A stretch of 64,000 nt of DNA from Anaerolineae bacterium (GCA_023151115.1 JAKLJP010000011.1:124001-188000); one strand, 5' to 3'; numbered from the stretch's first letter, positions 47,606 through 57,287 are shown. Numbers and translations are program-made. Notes: a model not told the origin generated them from the letters alone.

Positions 47606-48763
47606 TTGAAAATTGAAACCTTTGCCCTCGAACGATGGATGACCACCTACGAAATGCACGTCAAATACGATATTGCCGAAAGCGGAATTTTGCCCCTGAC
47701 GGTCAATGACCTGCTGCAATTTGAGCCACCTGAAAAGCGGGACGAGATCCTGCAACGGCTGCTGGAAATGCCCCTGGGCTACAGCGAAGCCCCCGGCTCG
47801 CTGGAACTACGCTCGCTGCTGGCCGCCACCTATGATAACTGCGGCCCGCAGAATATTTTGATTACCACCGGGGCCATTGAAGCCAATTTTCTGCTTTTTA
47901 ATACTCTGCTCGACCCCGGCGACCACGTGGTAGCGGTCTATCCGGCTTACCAGCAGCTTTACAGTGTGCCCCGCGCCATCGGCTGCGAGGTTTCGCTCTG
48001 GAAACTCCGGCCCGAAAACGGCTTTCGTTACGATCTGGACGAACTGGAGCGGCTGGTTACTCGACAGACTCGCCTGATTGTGATCAATACCCCCCACAAC
48101 CCCACCGGAGCTATGCTCTCCACGGAAGATGTTAGGCGCATTTATATCCTGGCCGAGTCGGTGGGGGCGAAAGTTTTGGGCGATGAAGCCTACCGCTGGC
48201 TGACCATCCCCGGCGGCGATGATTTTGCCCCGCCGATGGTTAACCAGGGACCGGCCGGGATCAGCGTCGGCACGCTGTCCAAGCCGTTTGGCCTGCCGGG
48301 GCTGCGTATCGGCTGGATCGCCGGCCCGGCCGACCTGATTACTCAATGCTGGGCCATGCGCGACTACGTGTCGCTGAGTCCGGGTAAACTCAACGACGCC
48401 CTGGCCGTCCTGGCCGTCAAGCACCGCGAGCGGGTGTTTGAACGCAATCACGCCATTATCAGCCAAAACCTGGCCTGCGCCGCCGATTGGATGGCCCGCC
48501 ACGCCGATACTGTCTCCTGGACTCCGCCACGCGGGGGCTTGCTGGCCCTGCTGCGCTACAACCTTGATATTCCTTCGCTGGAGCTGGCTAACAAGCTGGC
48601 CGAGGAGTACAGCGTGATGCTGGCCCCCGGTTCCGCCTTCGGTTTCGAGCATCACCTCCGGCTGGGCATCGGCCAAAATCCGGCTATCTTCGCCGCCGGG
48701 CTAAAGCGCACCGCCGAATGTCTGGCAGAGTTGCAGGCGGAGGGGGTTAAACGGCTGAGTTAG
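47606..48763 (+). CDS. PLP-dependent aminotransferase, capreomycidine synthase (VioD)-like
   Basis: 385 aa, TTG start 47606 with GAAGGG nine bases before. Fold-type I: TTGAIEANFLLFNTLLDPGDHVVAVYPAYQQLY, LWKLRPENGFRYDLDELERLV, NTPHNPTGAML, GDEAYRW and the Lys in GTLSKPFGLPGLRIGW (Lys ~229). The N-terminal FALERWMTTYEMHVKYDIAESGI and the RPENGF segment resemble VioD, which cyclises hydroxyarginine to capreomycidine, though many Chloroflexota homologues of unknown role share this. Simple transamination is the safe alternative. It pairs with the methyltransferase, and a RidA gene follows. Confidence 0.85.
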   Translation: MKIETFALERWMTTYEMHVKYDIAESGILPLTVNDLLQFEPPEKRDEILQRLLEMPLGYSEAPGSLELRSLLAATYDNCGPQNILITTGAIEANFLLFNTLLDPGDHVVAVYPAYQQLYSVPRAIGCEVSLWKLRPENGFRYDLDELERLVTRQTRLIVINTPHNPTGAMLSTEDVRRIYILAESVGAKVLGDEAYRWLTIPGGDDFAPPMVNQGPAGISVGTLSKPFGLPGLRIGWIAGPADLITQCWAMRDYVSLSPGKLNDALAVLAVKHRERVFERNHAIISQNLACAADWMARHADTVSWTPPRGGLLALLRYNLDIPSLELANKLAEEYSVMLAPGSAFGFEHHLRLGIGQNPAIFAAGLKRTAECLAELQAEGVKRLS

Positions 48764-48773
48764 GCCGGAGCAT

Positions 48774-48821
48774 CTTGCGTCTTACGTCTTGCGTTACTCT
48801 TACGCAAGACGTAAGACGCAA
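48774..48821. repeat. Perfect 20-bp hairpin of short words (GTCTTACGTCTTGCG)
   Basis: TTGCGTCTTACGTCTTGCGT and ACGCAAGACGTAAGACGCAA are exact reverse complements with an 8-base spacer. A terminator role is possible although no T run follows. Confidence 0.85.
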
Positions 48822-48861
48822 CACAAACATTGAATTTTAGGCGCTATTAAGGAGACTCCCT

Positions 48862-49272
48862 ATGACTGCTCAAAACCCAACCGTTCGTTTCATTAATCCC
48901 CCTACGGTATCTCAGCCTACTGGCTACACTCATGTGGTCGAGGTGATGGGCGGCAAAACCGTTTATATTTCCGGCCAGATTGCCTTCGACTCGCAGGGCA
49001 AAGTGGTCGGCGTGGGTGATTTGGCGGCGCAGACGCACCAGGTGTTTGCTAATTTGCGAGCAGCCCTGGCGTCTGTCGGGGCCGATTTTAGCGAGGTGGT
49101 AAAATTGAATTATTACCTGCTGGACATGTCGCAACTACCCACCGTGCGCGAGATTCGCAACCAGTATATCAACACGGCGCAGCCGCCGGCCAGCACGGCA
49201 GTTCAGGTGGGTGGGCTGGCTCACCCCGACCTGCTGATCGAGATCGAGGCGGTGGCGGTTATTCCGGCTTGA
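48862..49272 (+). CDS. RidA/YjgF family protein
   Basis: 136 aa, ATG 48862 after AAGGAGA. Typical blocks are VYISGQIAFDSQGKVVG, THQVFANLRAALASVGADFSEVVKLNYYLLDM, and the C-terminal PPASTAVQVGGLAHPDLLIEIEAVAVI with the Glu and the carboxylate-binding position of enamine/imine deaminases (Arg in VREIRNQY). RidA hydrolyses reactive 2-aminoacrylate and related imines made by PLP enzymes, which fits the preceding aminotransferase and the following amine oxidase. Confidence 0.92.
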   Translation: MTAQNPTVRFINPPTVSQPTGYTHVVEVMGGKTVYISGQIAFDSQGKVVGVGDLAAQTHQVFANLRAALASVGADFSEVVKLNYYLLDMSQLPTVREIRNQYINTAQPPASTAVQVGGLAHPDLLIEIEAVAVIPA

Positions 49273-49281
49273 GGTTCAAGC

Positions 49282-49989
49282 ATGGCATCTACCTCACGGG
49301 TGGCGATTGTCACCGGGGCAAATCGCGGCCTGGGTTTTGAAACGTGTCGCCAACTGGCTCAGCAGGGCTATCAGGTGGTGCTGACCAGCCGCGATAAGGC
49401 CAAAGGCCAGGCTGCGGCTGAGACGCTTCGGCGTGCAGGCGGCAGCATTGTTTATCACCCGCTTGATGTAACTTCTGAAGAGAGCATTAGCCAACTGCGC
49501 GATTTCGTCGCCCGTGAATTGGGCCGGGCCGATGTTCTGGTCAACAACGCGGCGCTCTACCTGGATGAAGGGCGCGATGTGCTGGAGGTTGAGCTGGAGG
49601 TTTTTCGGACCACCATCGAGACCAATGTTTACGGGCCGCTGCTGCTGTGCCAGCAATTTGTCCCGTTGATGCTCAAGCAAAATTACGGGCGGGTGGTCAA
49701 TGTTTCCTCCGGCAGCGGGCAGTTGAGCAGCATGGGCAGCGACACCCCGGCCTACGCTATGTCGAAAACCGCGCTCAACGCGCTGACCCTGATGCTGGCG
49801 CAGCGGGTCAAGGGGAGAAACATTCTGGTCAATGCTGTTTGCCCCGGCTGGGTGCGGACAGATATGGGCGGGGTGTATGCGCCTCGCTCGGTTGAGGAAG
49901 GCGCAGATACCATTGTCTGGCTGGCAACGCTGCCGGCTGGTGGGCCGAACGGCGGCTTTTTTCGAGACCGTCACAGGATTGAATGGTAA
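49282..49989 (+). CDS. Short-chain dehydrogenase/reductase (carbonyl reductase-like)
   Basis: 235 aa. TGANRGLG (cofactor loop, ~11-18), NNAALYL, catalytic Ser in NVSSGSGQL and the YAMSK motif (YxxxK) are present. It ends NGGFFRDRHRIEW, as in carbonyl-reductase-like SDRs. NADP preference is likely from Arg in SRDKAKG. Substrate unknown. It starts 9 bp after RidA and ends 3 bp before the amine oxidase, so the three form an operon. Confidence 0.92.
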   Translation: MASTSRVAIVTGANRGLGFETCRQLAQQGYQVVLTSRDKAKGQAAAETLRRAGGSIVYHPLDVTSEESISQLRDFVARELGRADVLVNNAALYLDEGRDVLEVELEVFRTTIETNVYGPLLLCQQFVPLMLKQNYGRVVNVSSGSGQLSSMGSDTPAYAMSKTALNALTLMLAQRVKGRNILVNAVCPGWVRTDMGGVYAPRSVEEGADTIVWLATLPAGGPNGGFFRDRHRIEW

Positions 49990-49992
49990 TTT

Positions 49993-51273
49993 ATGCCAAC
50001 TGTTATGGGTGAAATTGTCATCATTGGCGCGGGTATGGCCGGACTGGCCGCGGCTCAACGGTTGGGTCAAGCGGGCCTGCCCGCTTTGGTGCTGGAAGCC
50101 CGGCAGCGGGTGGGCGGACGTGTCTGGACCGATCGCTCTCGCGGCATAGTTGAATTTGGGGCGGAGTTCATTCACGGCAAAAAAGCAGTCACCTGGGATT
50201 TAATCAAGCAGGCTGGTTTGAGCGCAACTTTGTGGCCGCCGGAAGCGCTGGCCGGCTCGGCGGCAGCCTATCGTTTTGCCTGTCAGGGGCGTTTTTTGCC
50301 GTCTAGCAGCGATGTGCCGGCTCGAACCGAAAATTTATACGAACTGACCGAAGGTTACGATGGGCCTGAGCAAAGCGCCACCGAATGGATGGCCAGCCTC
50401 GCTCCGGCCGGTGATTTGGCTGCTCAATTTGCCTTGCAGCGGCTGGCGAATGTGGAAGCCGCCGATGTTGCCCGGCTGAGCGTGCAGGCGTTGGGACTGG
50501 ACCGGCGCATGGATACTGCCGGTTGGGGCGATGATTTTCACGTGAATGATGGTTACGACTCCCTGGCCGCATTTTTGGCGCAAGGGTTAGAGGTCAGCCT
50601 GAATACCGCAGTCACGCAAATTGATTGGGACGAGACGGGCGCGATGCTCCATTTGGCTAACGGGCAGACAATTCAGGCGCGGCGGGTCATTGTGACGGTT
50701 CCTCTCGGCGTGCTACAAGCCGGTACGCTCCGGTTTTGTCCGGCCTTGCCCCCGGAAAAAGAGCAGGCCATTAGCGCTTTAGCCATGGGCAGCGTCGCCA
50801 AGCTGTCCTTGTGGTTCGAGCAGGTTTTTTGGCCGCCCTTTGCTTTTTTGCACAGCGACGGCATGGTGTTGGCCTGGTGGCCGATCTACAGCGAGCAGGG
50901 AGCGGTGTTGATGGGCTATACCGGCGGCCCGGCAGCCCTCAGGCTGGCCGCTTTGGGAAATGAGGCAGCTGTCGAGCAAGGTCTGGCCGAAGTGACGGCC
51001 TTATTTGGTTCAGCAGCCAGAGAAACTTTTGTCAAAGGGCAGTTGGTAGATTGGTCAAGCGACCCCTGGGCGCGAGGCGGTTACACCTATACCCCCGTCG
51101 GGGCCGGCAACGCCCGCGCCGAACTGGCTGCGCCTGTCGCCAATGCCCTCTTTTTTGCCGGCGAGGCGACTTGCACCAATGGCCATCCGGCTACCGTTCA
51201 CGGCGCGATTGAGAGCGGTTGGCGAGCCGCGGGCGAGATTTTGACCTTAGCTCAGCCAAACCCGCAGGTGTGA
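49993..51273 (+). CDS. Flavin-containing amine oxidase family protein
   Basis: 426 aa from ATG 49993 (a second ATG at 50005 fits the conserved start EIVIIGAG). FAD-binding GAGMAGLAAAQRLGQAG, the RVGGRVWTD motif, EFGAEFIHG, VTVPLGVLQAG, and a C-terminal ALFFAGEATCTNGHPATVHGAIESGWRAA. No signal peptide, so cytoplasmic. Polyamine or tryptamine-type amines are usual substrates; RidA nearby could clear the imine product. The protein is slightly shorter than typical MAOs and has no C-terminal anchor. Confidence 0.92.
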   Translation: MPTVMGEIVIIGAGMAGLAAAQRLGQAGLPALVLEARQRVGGRVWTDRSRGIVEFGAEFIHGKKAVTWDLIKQAGLSATLWPPEALAGSAAAYRFACQGRFLPSSSDVPARTENLYELTEGYDGPEQSATEWMASLAPAGDLAAQFALQRLANVEAADVARLSVQALGLDRRMDTAGWGDDFHVNDGYDSLAAFLAQGLEVSLNTAVTQIDWDETGAMLHLANGQTIQARRVIVTVPLGVLQAGTLRFCPALPPEKEQAISALAMGSVAKLSLWFEQVFWPPFAFLHSDGMVLAWWPIYSEQGAVLMGYTGGPAALRLAALGNEAAVEQGLAEVTALFGSAARETFVKGQLVDWSSDPWARGGYTYTPVGAGNARAELAAPVANALFFAGEATCTNGHPATVHGAIESGWRAAGEILTLAQPNPQV

Positions 51274-51298
51274 CTCAGAGCGATGGGCGTGTTATAAT
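51270..51298 (+). promoter_or_regulatory. Promoter of the Uma2 gene
   Basis: GTGACT (51270-51275, overlapping the amine oxidase stop), 17 bp, TATAAT (51293-51298). Confidence 0.55.
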
Positions 51299-51457
51299 TA
51301 TTAGACATTATCCCGATTAGATTTATGTCACCCGGAAAGAGCAGGATTATCTGAATGATAGGTCAAAATCCTTTAATTCTGGAAATCCCGCTCTAAACGG
51401 GGCTACAAAACGCACCCCAATTAAAGCGATATAATGTCTATTGAACGAGGTGTTGCG

Positions 51458-52012
51458 ATGATTACAAAAACTCGTGAAGCCACGCTAGAAGATTTGTATC
51501 ATGTGCCGGAGAACGGCAAAGCTGAACTTGTCAATGGGGAGTTAGTGCTGATGAGTCCAACCGGGGCTAAACCAGGATATGCGGCTGACGAAATTTTTGT
51601 ATCCTTGCGGAATTACAGCAAACGTACCAAAGTAGGGCGGGCGGTTGGCGATAATAAAGGTTTTCATGTCAATTTACCCCATCGTACTTCGTTTAGCCCG
51701 GATACAGCTTTTTACATCGGCCCCGACCCTGGCATGAAGTTTTTTGAGGGAGCGCCCATCTTTGCGGCTGAAGTGAGAAGCGAAGGAGATTACGATCTAC
51801 AGGCTGAACAAGCGATGGCCGACAAACGCCGAGATTATTTTGCGGCGGGAACTTTGGTGGTTTGGGATGTGGATTTGCTGAGCAACGATGTGGTCAGAGT
51901 TTACCGCGCCGACAATCCTGAGACCCCAACTATCTATCGTCGCGGTGATCTGGCCGAAGCCGAACCGGCCTTGCCGGGTTGGACCATGCCGGTTGATGAT
52001 TTATTTGCGTAA
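51458..52012 (+). CDS. Uma2 family (DUF820) restriction endonuclease-fold protein
   Basis: 184 aa from ATG 51458 (GAGGTG six bases before); ATG 51434 would add eight residues. The PD-(D/E)XK-like core is visible: [26 protein letters not shown] (Asp), [13 protein letters not shown] (ExR/K type) and [17 protein letters not shown]. These proteins are abundant in Chloroflexota and cyanobacteria, often near mobile DNA; role unknown. Confidence 0.9.
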   Translation: MITKTREATLEDLYHVPENGKAELVNGELVLMSPTGAKPGYAADEIFVSLRNYSKRTKVGRAVGDNKGFHVNLPHRTSFSPDTAFYIGPDPGMKFFEGAPIFAAEVRSEGDYDLQAEQAMADKRRDYFAAGTLVVWDVDLLSNDVVRVYRADNPETPTIYRRGDLAEAEPALPGWTMPVDDLFA

Positions 52013-52047
52013 GTATTGTTGCCCCTCACTATTTTACTTTTTACCCA

Positions 52048-53127
52048 ATGCTCAATCTTTTGCCTAAACTTCCTCTCTACTGGGCCTATCGAAAATTCGG
52101 CTGGCCGATGATGCTGCCGTTCTCCATCGTGGTCAGTGTGAGTTATCGCTGCAACAGCAAGTGCAAAACCTGCGATGTCTGGCGCAAGCCCAACGACGAT
52201 ATGACCCTGGAGGAGTGGGATAAAACGTTTGCCAATATCGGGCGCGGCCCGCTTTATTTCACCTTTACCGGCGGCGAGCCATTTATGCGTAAAGATACGG
52301 CCGATATGGCCCTGTCGGCCTACCAGCACTGCCGCCCGGCGGTGATTACGATTCCGACCAATGGCATCCTGACCAAACAGATTATCAGCCAGGTAGACCG
52401 CCTGTGCGCCGGGGCACCGAAAGCCAACATTGGCATCAATCTCTCGCTGGATGAGGTGGGCGAGCTCCACGACGAAATTCGGATGGTGCCGGGCAACTGG
52501 GCCAAAGCGATGAAAACCTGGGCCGAACTCAAGGCGCTGCAAAAACAGCACAAAAACCTGGTGTTGACCAACCACACCGTCATCTCCAATTACAACATTG
52601 ACCGCTTTTTTGAAATTTACGCCGGGCTGGAATTTTTAGAGCCGGATAGTTACATCACCGAAATTGCCGAAGAACGGGTCGAGTTGGATACGATTGATTG
52701 GGAAATTACCCCCCTGGCCGAAAAATATGGTCCCATCGCCGATTTCCTGAGCCAGAAGGCTACACAGCGCCCGGTCAAAGGGTTTGCTAAAATTACCCAG
52801 GCTTTCCGGGCCGAGTATTATCAATTGGCCAAGCGTATCCTCTATGAAGAACGGCAGGTTATCCCCTGCTATGCCGGCTGGGCCAGTTGCCAGCTTGCCC
52901 CCAACGGCGATGTCTGGAGCTGCTGCATCCGGGCAGAAAATGTCGGCAATTTGCGCGACCACAATTATGATTTGCGCCCCATCTGGCGCGGCCAGGCGAT
53001 GGCGCAACTGCGCCACAGCATCGCCCAGGGCGAGTGCCAATGCCCCATGGCCAATGCCTCTTACGCCAACATGGTTTTGCACGCGCCGACCCTGGCCAAA
53101 GTGGTTTCAACGGTTGTCACCTCATAA
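52048..53127 (+). CDS. Radical SAM protein with SPASM-like C-terminal cysteines
   Basis: 359 aa. Radical SAM motif CNSKCKTC (~36-43) after SIVVSVSYR, then [21 protein letters not shown] and [14 protein letters not shown]. The C-terminal part has [20 protein letters not shown] and [10 protein letters not shown], a SPASM/twitch-like set of Cys for a second Fe-S cluster, as in peptide- and sugar-modifying enzymes or HpnH-like proteins. No precursor peptide is seen nearby. No ribosome site is visible before ATG 52048. Confidence 0.9.
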   Translation: MLNLLPKLPLYWAYRKFGWPMMLPFSIVVSVSYRCNSKCKTCDVWRKPNDDMTLEEWDKTFANIGRGPLYFTFTGGEPFMRKDTADMALSAYQHCRPAVITIPTNGILTKQIISQVDRLCAGAPKANIGINLSLDEVGELHDEIRMVPGNWAKAMKTWAELKALQKQHKNLVLTNHTVISNYNIDRFFEIYAGLEFLEPDSYITEIAEERVELDTIDWEITPLAEKYGPIADFLSQKATQRPVKGFAKITQAFRAEYYQLAKRILYEERQVIPCYAGWASCQLAPNGDVWSCCIRAENVGNLRDHNYDLRPIWRGQAMAQLRHSIAQGECQCPMANASYANMVLHAPTLAKVVSTVVTS

Positions 53128-53205
53128 ACTTGCTTAAAATCTTCGCTCAAACAACTTGCTTCATTTTGAAAAATCCCTTACCATTGCCCTATTAAGCCTT
53201 ATTAC

Positions 53206-53250
53206 CGGAGTCTCCCCTGGGAACGAGTTCGGAGACTCAAGGTTTTTAAG
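53206..53250 (+). terminator. Hairpin between the SPASM-like radical SAM and FHA genes
   Basis: GGAGTCTCC and GGAGACTC pair around CCTGGGAACGAGTTC, followed by AAGGTTTTTAAGG. Weak terminator or leader hairpin. Confidence 0.45.
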
Positions 53251-53334
53251 GTTTGGCGAGTATAAGGAGCAAACCCGACCGCTGATTTGCTCGACGCGCC
53301 GTCTGAATTTCATATCCTGAAGGAAGGAACGAGA

Positions 53335-55395
53335 ATGTCCGAAGAGTTTGAAAAGCAGCATGAGGATGACCACTTTTTAGACCACGTGGTAGTACGCCAT
53401 CCCACCGGCCAATCCGACAAGTTTACCATTCCGGCTGATGAAGGAGTTGCTTTACGGATAGGCCGCGAACTGGACAACGAGGTGGTGCTGTTGGACCCGC
53501 GCGCCTCGCGCTACCATGCCGAAATGCGGCGCACCGCCACCGGCATCGAAATTAAAGACCTGCACAGCGCCAACGGCACGCTTATTGGAACCACCCGCCT
53601 GGAACCGGAAACATGGACCGACCTGGCCGCCGGGCAGATGGTCCAGATGGCGGAAACCCGCCTGTTTTGGGAAAAGGCGGCCTCGGCCCAATCTACCGTC
53701 GCGATGAGTCCGGCCCAAAAACAGGCGGCGGCTGCGGCCAGCGCCGCTCCCGCTGCTGTGGCTGTGCCCCCCCCACCTGTGGCGGCGCCCTCACAACGCC
53801 CGACCATCGCCCCCTGGATGATTGGTCTGGCGGTAGCCTTGTTACTGTTGCTGGCCATTGGCGCTTTTCTGTTCTTTTCTGACCGGGGTGGTCAGCAGGT
53901 AGCTGATGGCAATACCATCGTCGAGGGGCAGCCGGTTGTAACCCAAACTGCCGATAATAACCTGGCTTTGCAAACGCCCAGCGGCGGCCCGACCAATACG
54001 CCTACGCCCAGCGGCCCCCAGTTGGCTATCCCGGTGGTTGAAGTCGTCTCGGCGCAAGTCCAGCCGATTCTCCTGGGCGCTTTGCCCAGCACCGACGAAG
54101 CCCTGTTAATGGTTAAAGTGCGGGTGCAAAATGTGGGCAACGCGCCGTTTGTTATCTCCACCGATGACTTCTCGGTGCGTACCCGTGATGGCAAAACCAC
54201 CCTGCCCGAAGCAGGCGGAACCACCAGCGAAGAGGGCCTCAGGCGGCTAGGTGCGATTGACCGCTTTAACAATTTGAATTTAACTCCGGGCGGCAGCGTC
54301 CCCGAAAGTTTGATTTTTGAAGTTAAACCTGAAACCTATGATTTTGAGTTAGTGTTTGAACCGGATGACCTTGCCCCCATTGTTTTGGGCCTGGGGACGA
54401 TTCACGCCGGTGATGAGTTAGCCCTGGCTTTGGGTACGCCGATAGCCGAAGAGACGGAAGAAGCGGTGGCGGCTGCTGCGGCCAGTGCCGCCACCCCCAC
54501 CCTCGAACCGACGCCAACCGCCACCCGCCCACCGGTGATTCCCGCGCCGCAGGTAGTGCCCAAGTCGGCCCTGGTGGGCACGATTGCTTATGCCGTTTTT
54601 AACGGCAATGATTACGATCTTTACATGGGCCAGGCCGACGGCTCGGGGACCAAGTTTTTCCGGGCCGGGGCCAGCCAGCCGGCCTTTAGCCCTGACGGTT
54701 CGCGGATTGCATTTCACTCCTGGAAAGGGGATTCGCGGGGCCTGGTGACGATGGATGTTTCCGGGGCCAACGGCGTCCTGATTTCCAATTTTATCGAAGA
54801 CCAACTGCCCACCTGGATGGCCGATGGCGAGGATATCATCTACTTAAGCCGTCGTTCCGGCGGCCGCCAATCGCAACTGTTCAGAGCCAACGGTTCGACC
54901 GAATTGGCCGAGGCGACGCTTATCGGCGAAGGCGAATATCCGGCGGTTAATGCCCAGGGCAAGCTGGTTTTTAAAGGCTGGGGTACCACCGCTTACGGTC
55001 TTCGCACGGCCACCAGCAAGATGGAGGACTTGCAAACCGTGACCAATGTGGACGAAGATACGGCTCCGGCGCTCTCGCCCGATGGGGAACAAATTGTCTT
55101 CATGTCGCGGCGTGAGGGCAACTGGGAGATTTACATTGTTAACGCCGATGGCAGCGGCTTGCAGCGTTTGACCAACGACCCCGCCGAAGACGGCCTGCCC
55201 ACATGGTCGCCCGACGGTAACGCCATTGCCTTTGTCAGCAATCGCGGCGGCCCCTGGGCGGTGTGGGCTATGACCCCCGACGGCAGCGGCCAGCGCCAGC
55301 TTTTTACCATGGAAGGCTCGCCCGATGGGCAAGTGGGCACCGATACGTTCGCCAGCCGCGGCTGGGCCGAAGAACGAATCAGTTGGACGAAGTAG
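53335..55395 (+). CDS. FHA domain membrane protein with extracytoplasmic TolB-like propeller
   Basis: 686 aa from ATG 53335 (GAAGGAACGAG before it). Cytoplasmic FHA domain (~15-105; LRIGRELDNEVVLLDPRASRYHAEMRR, HSANGTLIG), an Ala/Pro linker and one membrane helix (~160-182; WMIGLAVALLLLLAIGAFLFF). A beta domain (~235-360; VKVRVQNVGNAPFVISTDDFSVR, DUF4352-like) and then PD40/TolB-type blades (FSPDGSRIAFHSWKG, LSPDGEQIVFMSRREGNWEIYIVNADGSG, WSPDGNAIAFVSNRGG) follow. The FHA domain binds phosphothreonine, so the protein could link a Ser/Thr kinase signal inside to a surface propeller outside. No kinase gene is in the window. Confidence 0.9.
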   Translation: MSEEFEKQHEDDHFLDHVVVRHPTGQSDKFTIPADEGVALRIGRELDNEVVLLDPRASRYHAEMRRTATGIEIKDLHSANGTLIGTTRLEPETWTDLAAGQMVQMAETRLFWEKAASAQSTVAMSPAQKQAAAAASAAPAAVAVPPPPVAAPSQRPTIAPWMIGLAVALLLLLAIGAFLFFSDRGGQQVADGNTIVEGQPVVTQTADNNLALQTPSGGPTNTPTPSGPQLAIPVVEVVSAQVQPILLGALPSTDEALLMVKVRVQNVGNAPFVISTDDFSVRTRDGKTTLPEAGGTTSEEGLRRLGAIDRFNNLNLTPGGSVPESLIFEVKPETYDFELVFEPDDLAPIVLGLGTIHAGDELALALGTPIAEETEEAVAAAAASAATPTLEPTPTATRPPVIPAPQVVPKSALVGTIAYAVFNGNDYDLYMGQADGSGTKFFRAGASQPAFSPDGSRIAFHSWKGDSRGLVTMDVSGANGVLISNFIEDQLPTWMADGEDIIYLSRRSGGRQSQLFRANGSTELAEATLIGEGEYPAVNAQGKLVFKGWGTTAYGLRTATSKMEDLQTVTNVDEDTAPALSPDGEQIVFMSRREGNWEIYIVNADGSGLQRLTNDPAEDGLPTWSPDGNAIAFVSNRGGPWAVWAMTPDGSGQRQLFTMEGSPDGQVGTDTFASRGWAEERISWTK

Positions 55396-55427
55396 CCCAA
55401 ACTGAGACAAGAGTAATTGTAAAATTT

Positions 55428-55489
55428 AAGGAACTGAGGGAACTAAGGGAACTTAATCCCGTTAGTTCCCTCAGTTCCTTTAGTTCCTT
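55428..55489. repeat. Short-word hairpin (GGAACTAAG type)
   Basis: GGAACTGAGGGAACTAAGGGAACTT-like words (left) pair with AGTTCCCTCAGTTCCTTTAG-like words (right). Confidence 0.7.
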
Positions 55490-55545
55490 GACGCTACTAC
55501 TGTTGACCTGTAATAAATATAATAATTAGTAAAAAAATTATAAAA

Positions 55546-55574
55546 TTGACAAAAAAATTCCCCTCCCCTATAAT
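55546..55574 (+). promoter_or_regulatory. Perfect-consensus promoter of radical SAM gene D
   Basis: TTGACA (55546-55551), 17 bp, TATAAT (55569-55574), embedded in A-rich UP-like sequence. Start expected near 55581. Confidence 0.85.
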
Positions 55575-55598
55575 CAGCCTGCTTAGACTGGATCAACT

Positions 55599-55627
55599 CT
55601 ACTCGTTCCCGAACTGGGAACGAGTAG
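55599..55627 (+). promoter_or_regulatory. Leader hairpin of radical SAM gene D
   Basis: CTACTCGTTCCC and GGGAACGAGTAG form a perfect 12-bp stem with a 5-base loop in the ~100-nt leader, followed by a second CGAGTAG copy. No T run. Confidence 0.6.
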
Positions 55628-55680
55628 AAACGAGTAGACAGGGTTCAGCTACAAATCCCCCTTAAAGGAGGAGATTGTCC

Positions 55681-57123
55681 GTGACGCGAGTTTTGTGGGT
55701 AGAAAAACAAATTGATTACGAGCCGCAGGGCATTATGTCTATGTCGGCGGTGCTAAAGCAGGCGGGGCATGAAGTCGCCCTGGCGATTTGCGCCCAGGAA
55801 GACCCGGTTCAACTGGCTAAAGAGTTCCAGCCGGATATCGTCGGCTACAGCATGATGACCGGCTCGCAGCATTACTATTTCAAAGTCAATCGCCGTATCA
55901 AAGAAGGGTTGGGCCAAAAACAGGTCATGTCGGTTTTTGGCGGGCCGCACCCCACCTTTTTCCCGGATATGATTCACGAAGACGGCGTAGACGGCGTTTG
56001 CGTGGGTGAAGGTGAGGGGCCATTAGTAGATTTAGCCAATGCCCTGGGCAACGGCGGTTTTCACCCCGATATTCCCAACTGGTGGTTCAAGGTCGAGGGC
56101 GAAGTGGTCAAAAACCCGGTGCGCCCGCTCATCCGTAAATTGGGTGATTTGCCTATGCCCGACCGGGAACTGGTTTACAGCAAGCACGCTCCCACCCGTA
56201 CCAGTCCCATCAAACACTTTATGGCCAGCCGGGGCTGTCCCTACAACTGTACCTACTGTTTCAACCACGCCTGGTACGAAATTTATACCCGTGAAAAACG
56301 CGGCTACCAGCGCAGCGTCGAGTCGGTTATCGAGGAAGTTAACTGGGTGCGGGACCGCTACCCCCTGGAGCAGGTTGTTTTTCTGGACGACTTGTTTATC
56401 ATTTACGTAGATTGGCTGGAAGAGTTTGCCGAAAAGTTTCCCAAAGAGGTCGGCTTGCCCTTCTTCTGCAATGTGCGCTCTAACCTGATTACCCCGGAAA
56501 AAGTAGCCTTGCTGAAAAAGGCCGGAGCCAATACCGTCAGCATGGGCATCGAGGCCGGCAACGACCGCCTGCGCAACGATTTGCTCAAGCGCAAGATGTC
56601 CCGCGAAACCATCATCGAATCGGGCCGCATGCTGCACGAGGCCGGCATCAATCTGACTGCCACCAATATTCTGGCCTTGCCCACCGGCACCCTGGACGAC
56701 GACTTTGATACCATGCGGCTCAACGCCGAGGCCAAAGTTAAATACGCCCATGCCTTTCTGTTCCAGCCCTATCCCGCTACCGAGTTGGGCGAATTTACCA
56801 AAAAGAACGGCCACATGGCCGGTAGCTTTGACGATATTGGAGCCATCGCCTGGGACAGCTCGATTTTGGTGCGTGATGACAAAGAGAAGACGCAGATGGA
56901 AAACTTGCAACGCTGGTTTGCCCTGGGCGTTGAGTTTCCCTGGCTGGAGCCGTTCATTCGCTTGGTTATAAAAGCGCCGCACAACAAGTTCACCGATACC
57001 CTCTTTTGGTGGATTCACAAACTGTGGAAAGGCTGGGCCATCACCCACCGGGTCCATCCCATCAAAATCACGCCCAAGGTCATTTGGAGCAACGCCAAGC
57101 ATTTCATGCAAATGGAAGCATAG
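55681..57123 (+). CDS. B12-binding radical SAM protein D
   Basis: 480 aa from GTG 55681, with AAGGAGGAG before it; TTG 55675 is too close to that site. Cobalamin-domain-like N-terminus ([59 protein letters not shown]), radical SAM core [10 protein letters not shown] (Cys ~186-193), [42 protein letters not shown] and a C-terminal helix region with hydrophobic stretches. No DxHxxG motif, so cobalamin use is uncertain. It stands alone between a perfect promoter and a terminator, implying strong and independent expression. Substrate unknown; a lipid-active enzyme is possible. Confidence 0.9.
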   Translation: MTRVLWVEKQIDYEPQGIMSMSAVLKQAGHEVALAICAQEDPVQLAKEFQPDIVGYSMMTGSQHYYFKVNRRIKEGLGQKQVMSVFGGPHPTFFPDMIHEDGVDGVCVGEGEGPLVDLANALGNGGFHPDIPNWWFKVEGEVVKNPVRPLIRKLGDLPMPDRELVYSKHAPTRTSPIKHFMASRGCPYNCTYCFNHAWYEIYTREKRGYQRSVESVIEEVNWVRDRYPLEQVVFLDDLFIIYVDWLEEFAEKFPKEVGLPFFCNVRSNLITPEKVALLKKAGANTVSMGIEAGNDRLRNDLLKRKMSRETIIESGRMLHEAGINLTATNILALPTGTLDDDFDTMRLNAEAKVKYAHAFLFQPYPATELGEFTKKNGHMAGSFDDIGAIAWDSSILVRDDKEKTQMENLQRWFALGVEFPWLEPFIRLVIKAPHNKFTDTLFWWIHKLWKGWAITHRVHPIKITPKVIWSNAKHFMQMEA

Positions 57124-57147
57124 TTTAGACCTGACAGGTCTTGATTA

Positions 57148-57182
57148 AAAGAGTCCGCAAGCTTAAAGTGCGGACTTTTTTA
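57148..57182 (+). terminator. Rho-independent terminator
   Basis: AGTCCGCA and TGCGGACT with an extended A/T stem (AAAAG..CTTTTTT) 25 bp after radical SAM gene D. Confidence 0.85.
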
Positions 57183-57232
57183 TTTGTGAAAACAGGAAGA
57201 TATGGTTTCAATCCATTAACCTTGATATTTCT

Positions 57233-57260
57233 TTGACACTCCCCTTGATTAGACTATAAT
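57233..57260 (+). promoter_or_regulatory. Promoter of the ribokinase gene
   Basis: TTGACA (57233-57238), 16 bp, TATAAT (57255-57260), ~28 bp ahead of the start codon. Confidence 0.8.
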
Positions 57261-57287
57261 GAGCGCCTTACTTTAAGGAGTCAACGC

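Noticed and set aside
55575..55680. Cobalamin riboswitch before a B12-type radical SAM gene
   Set aside because: The leader is only ~100 nt and shows a simple hairpin without a recognisable B12 box.
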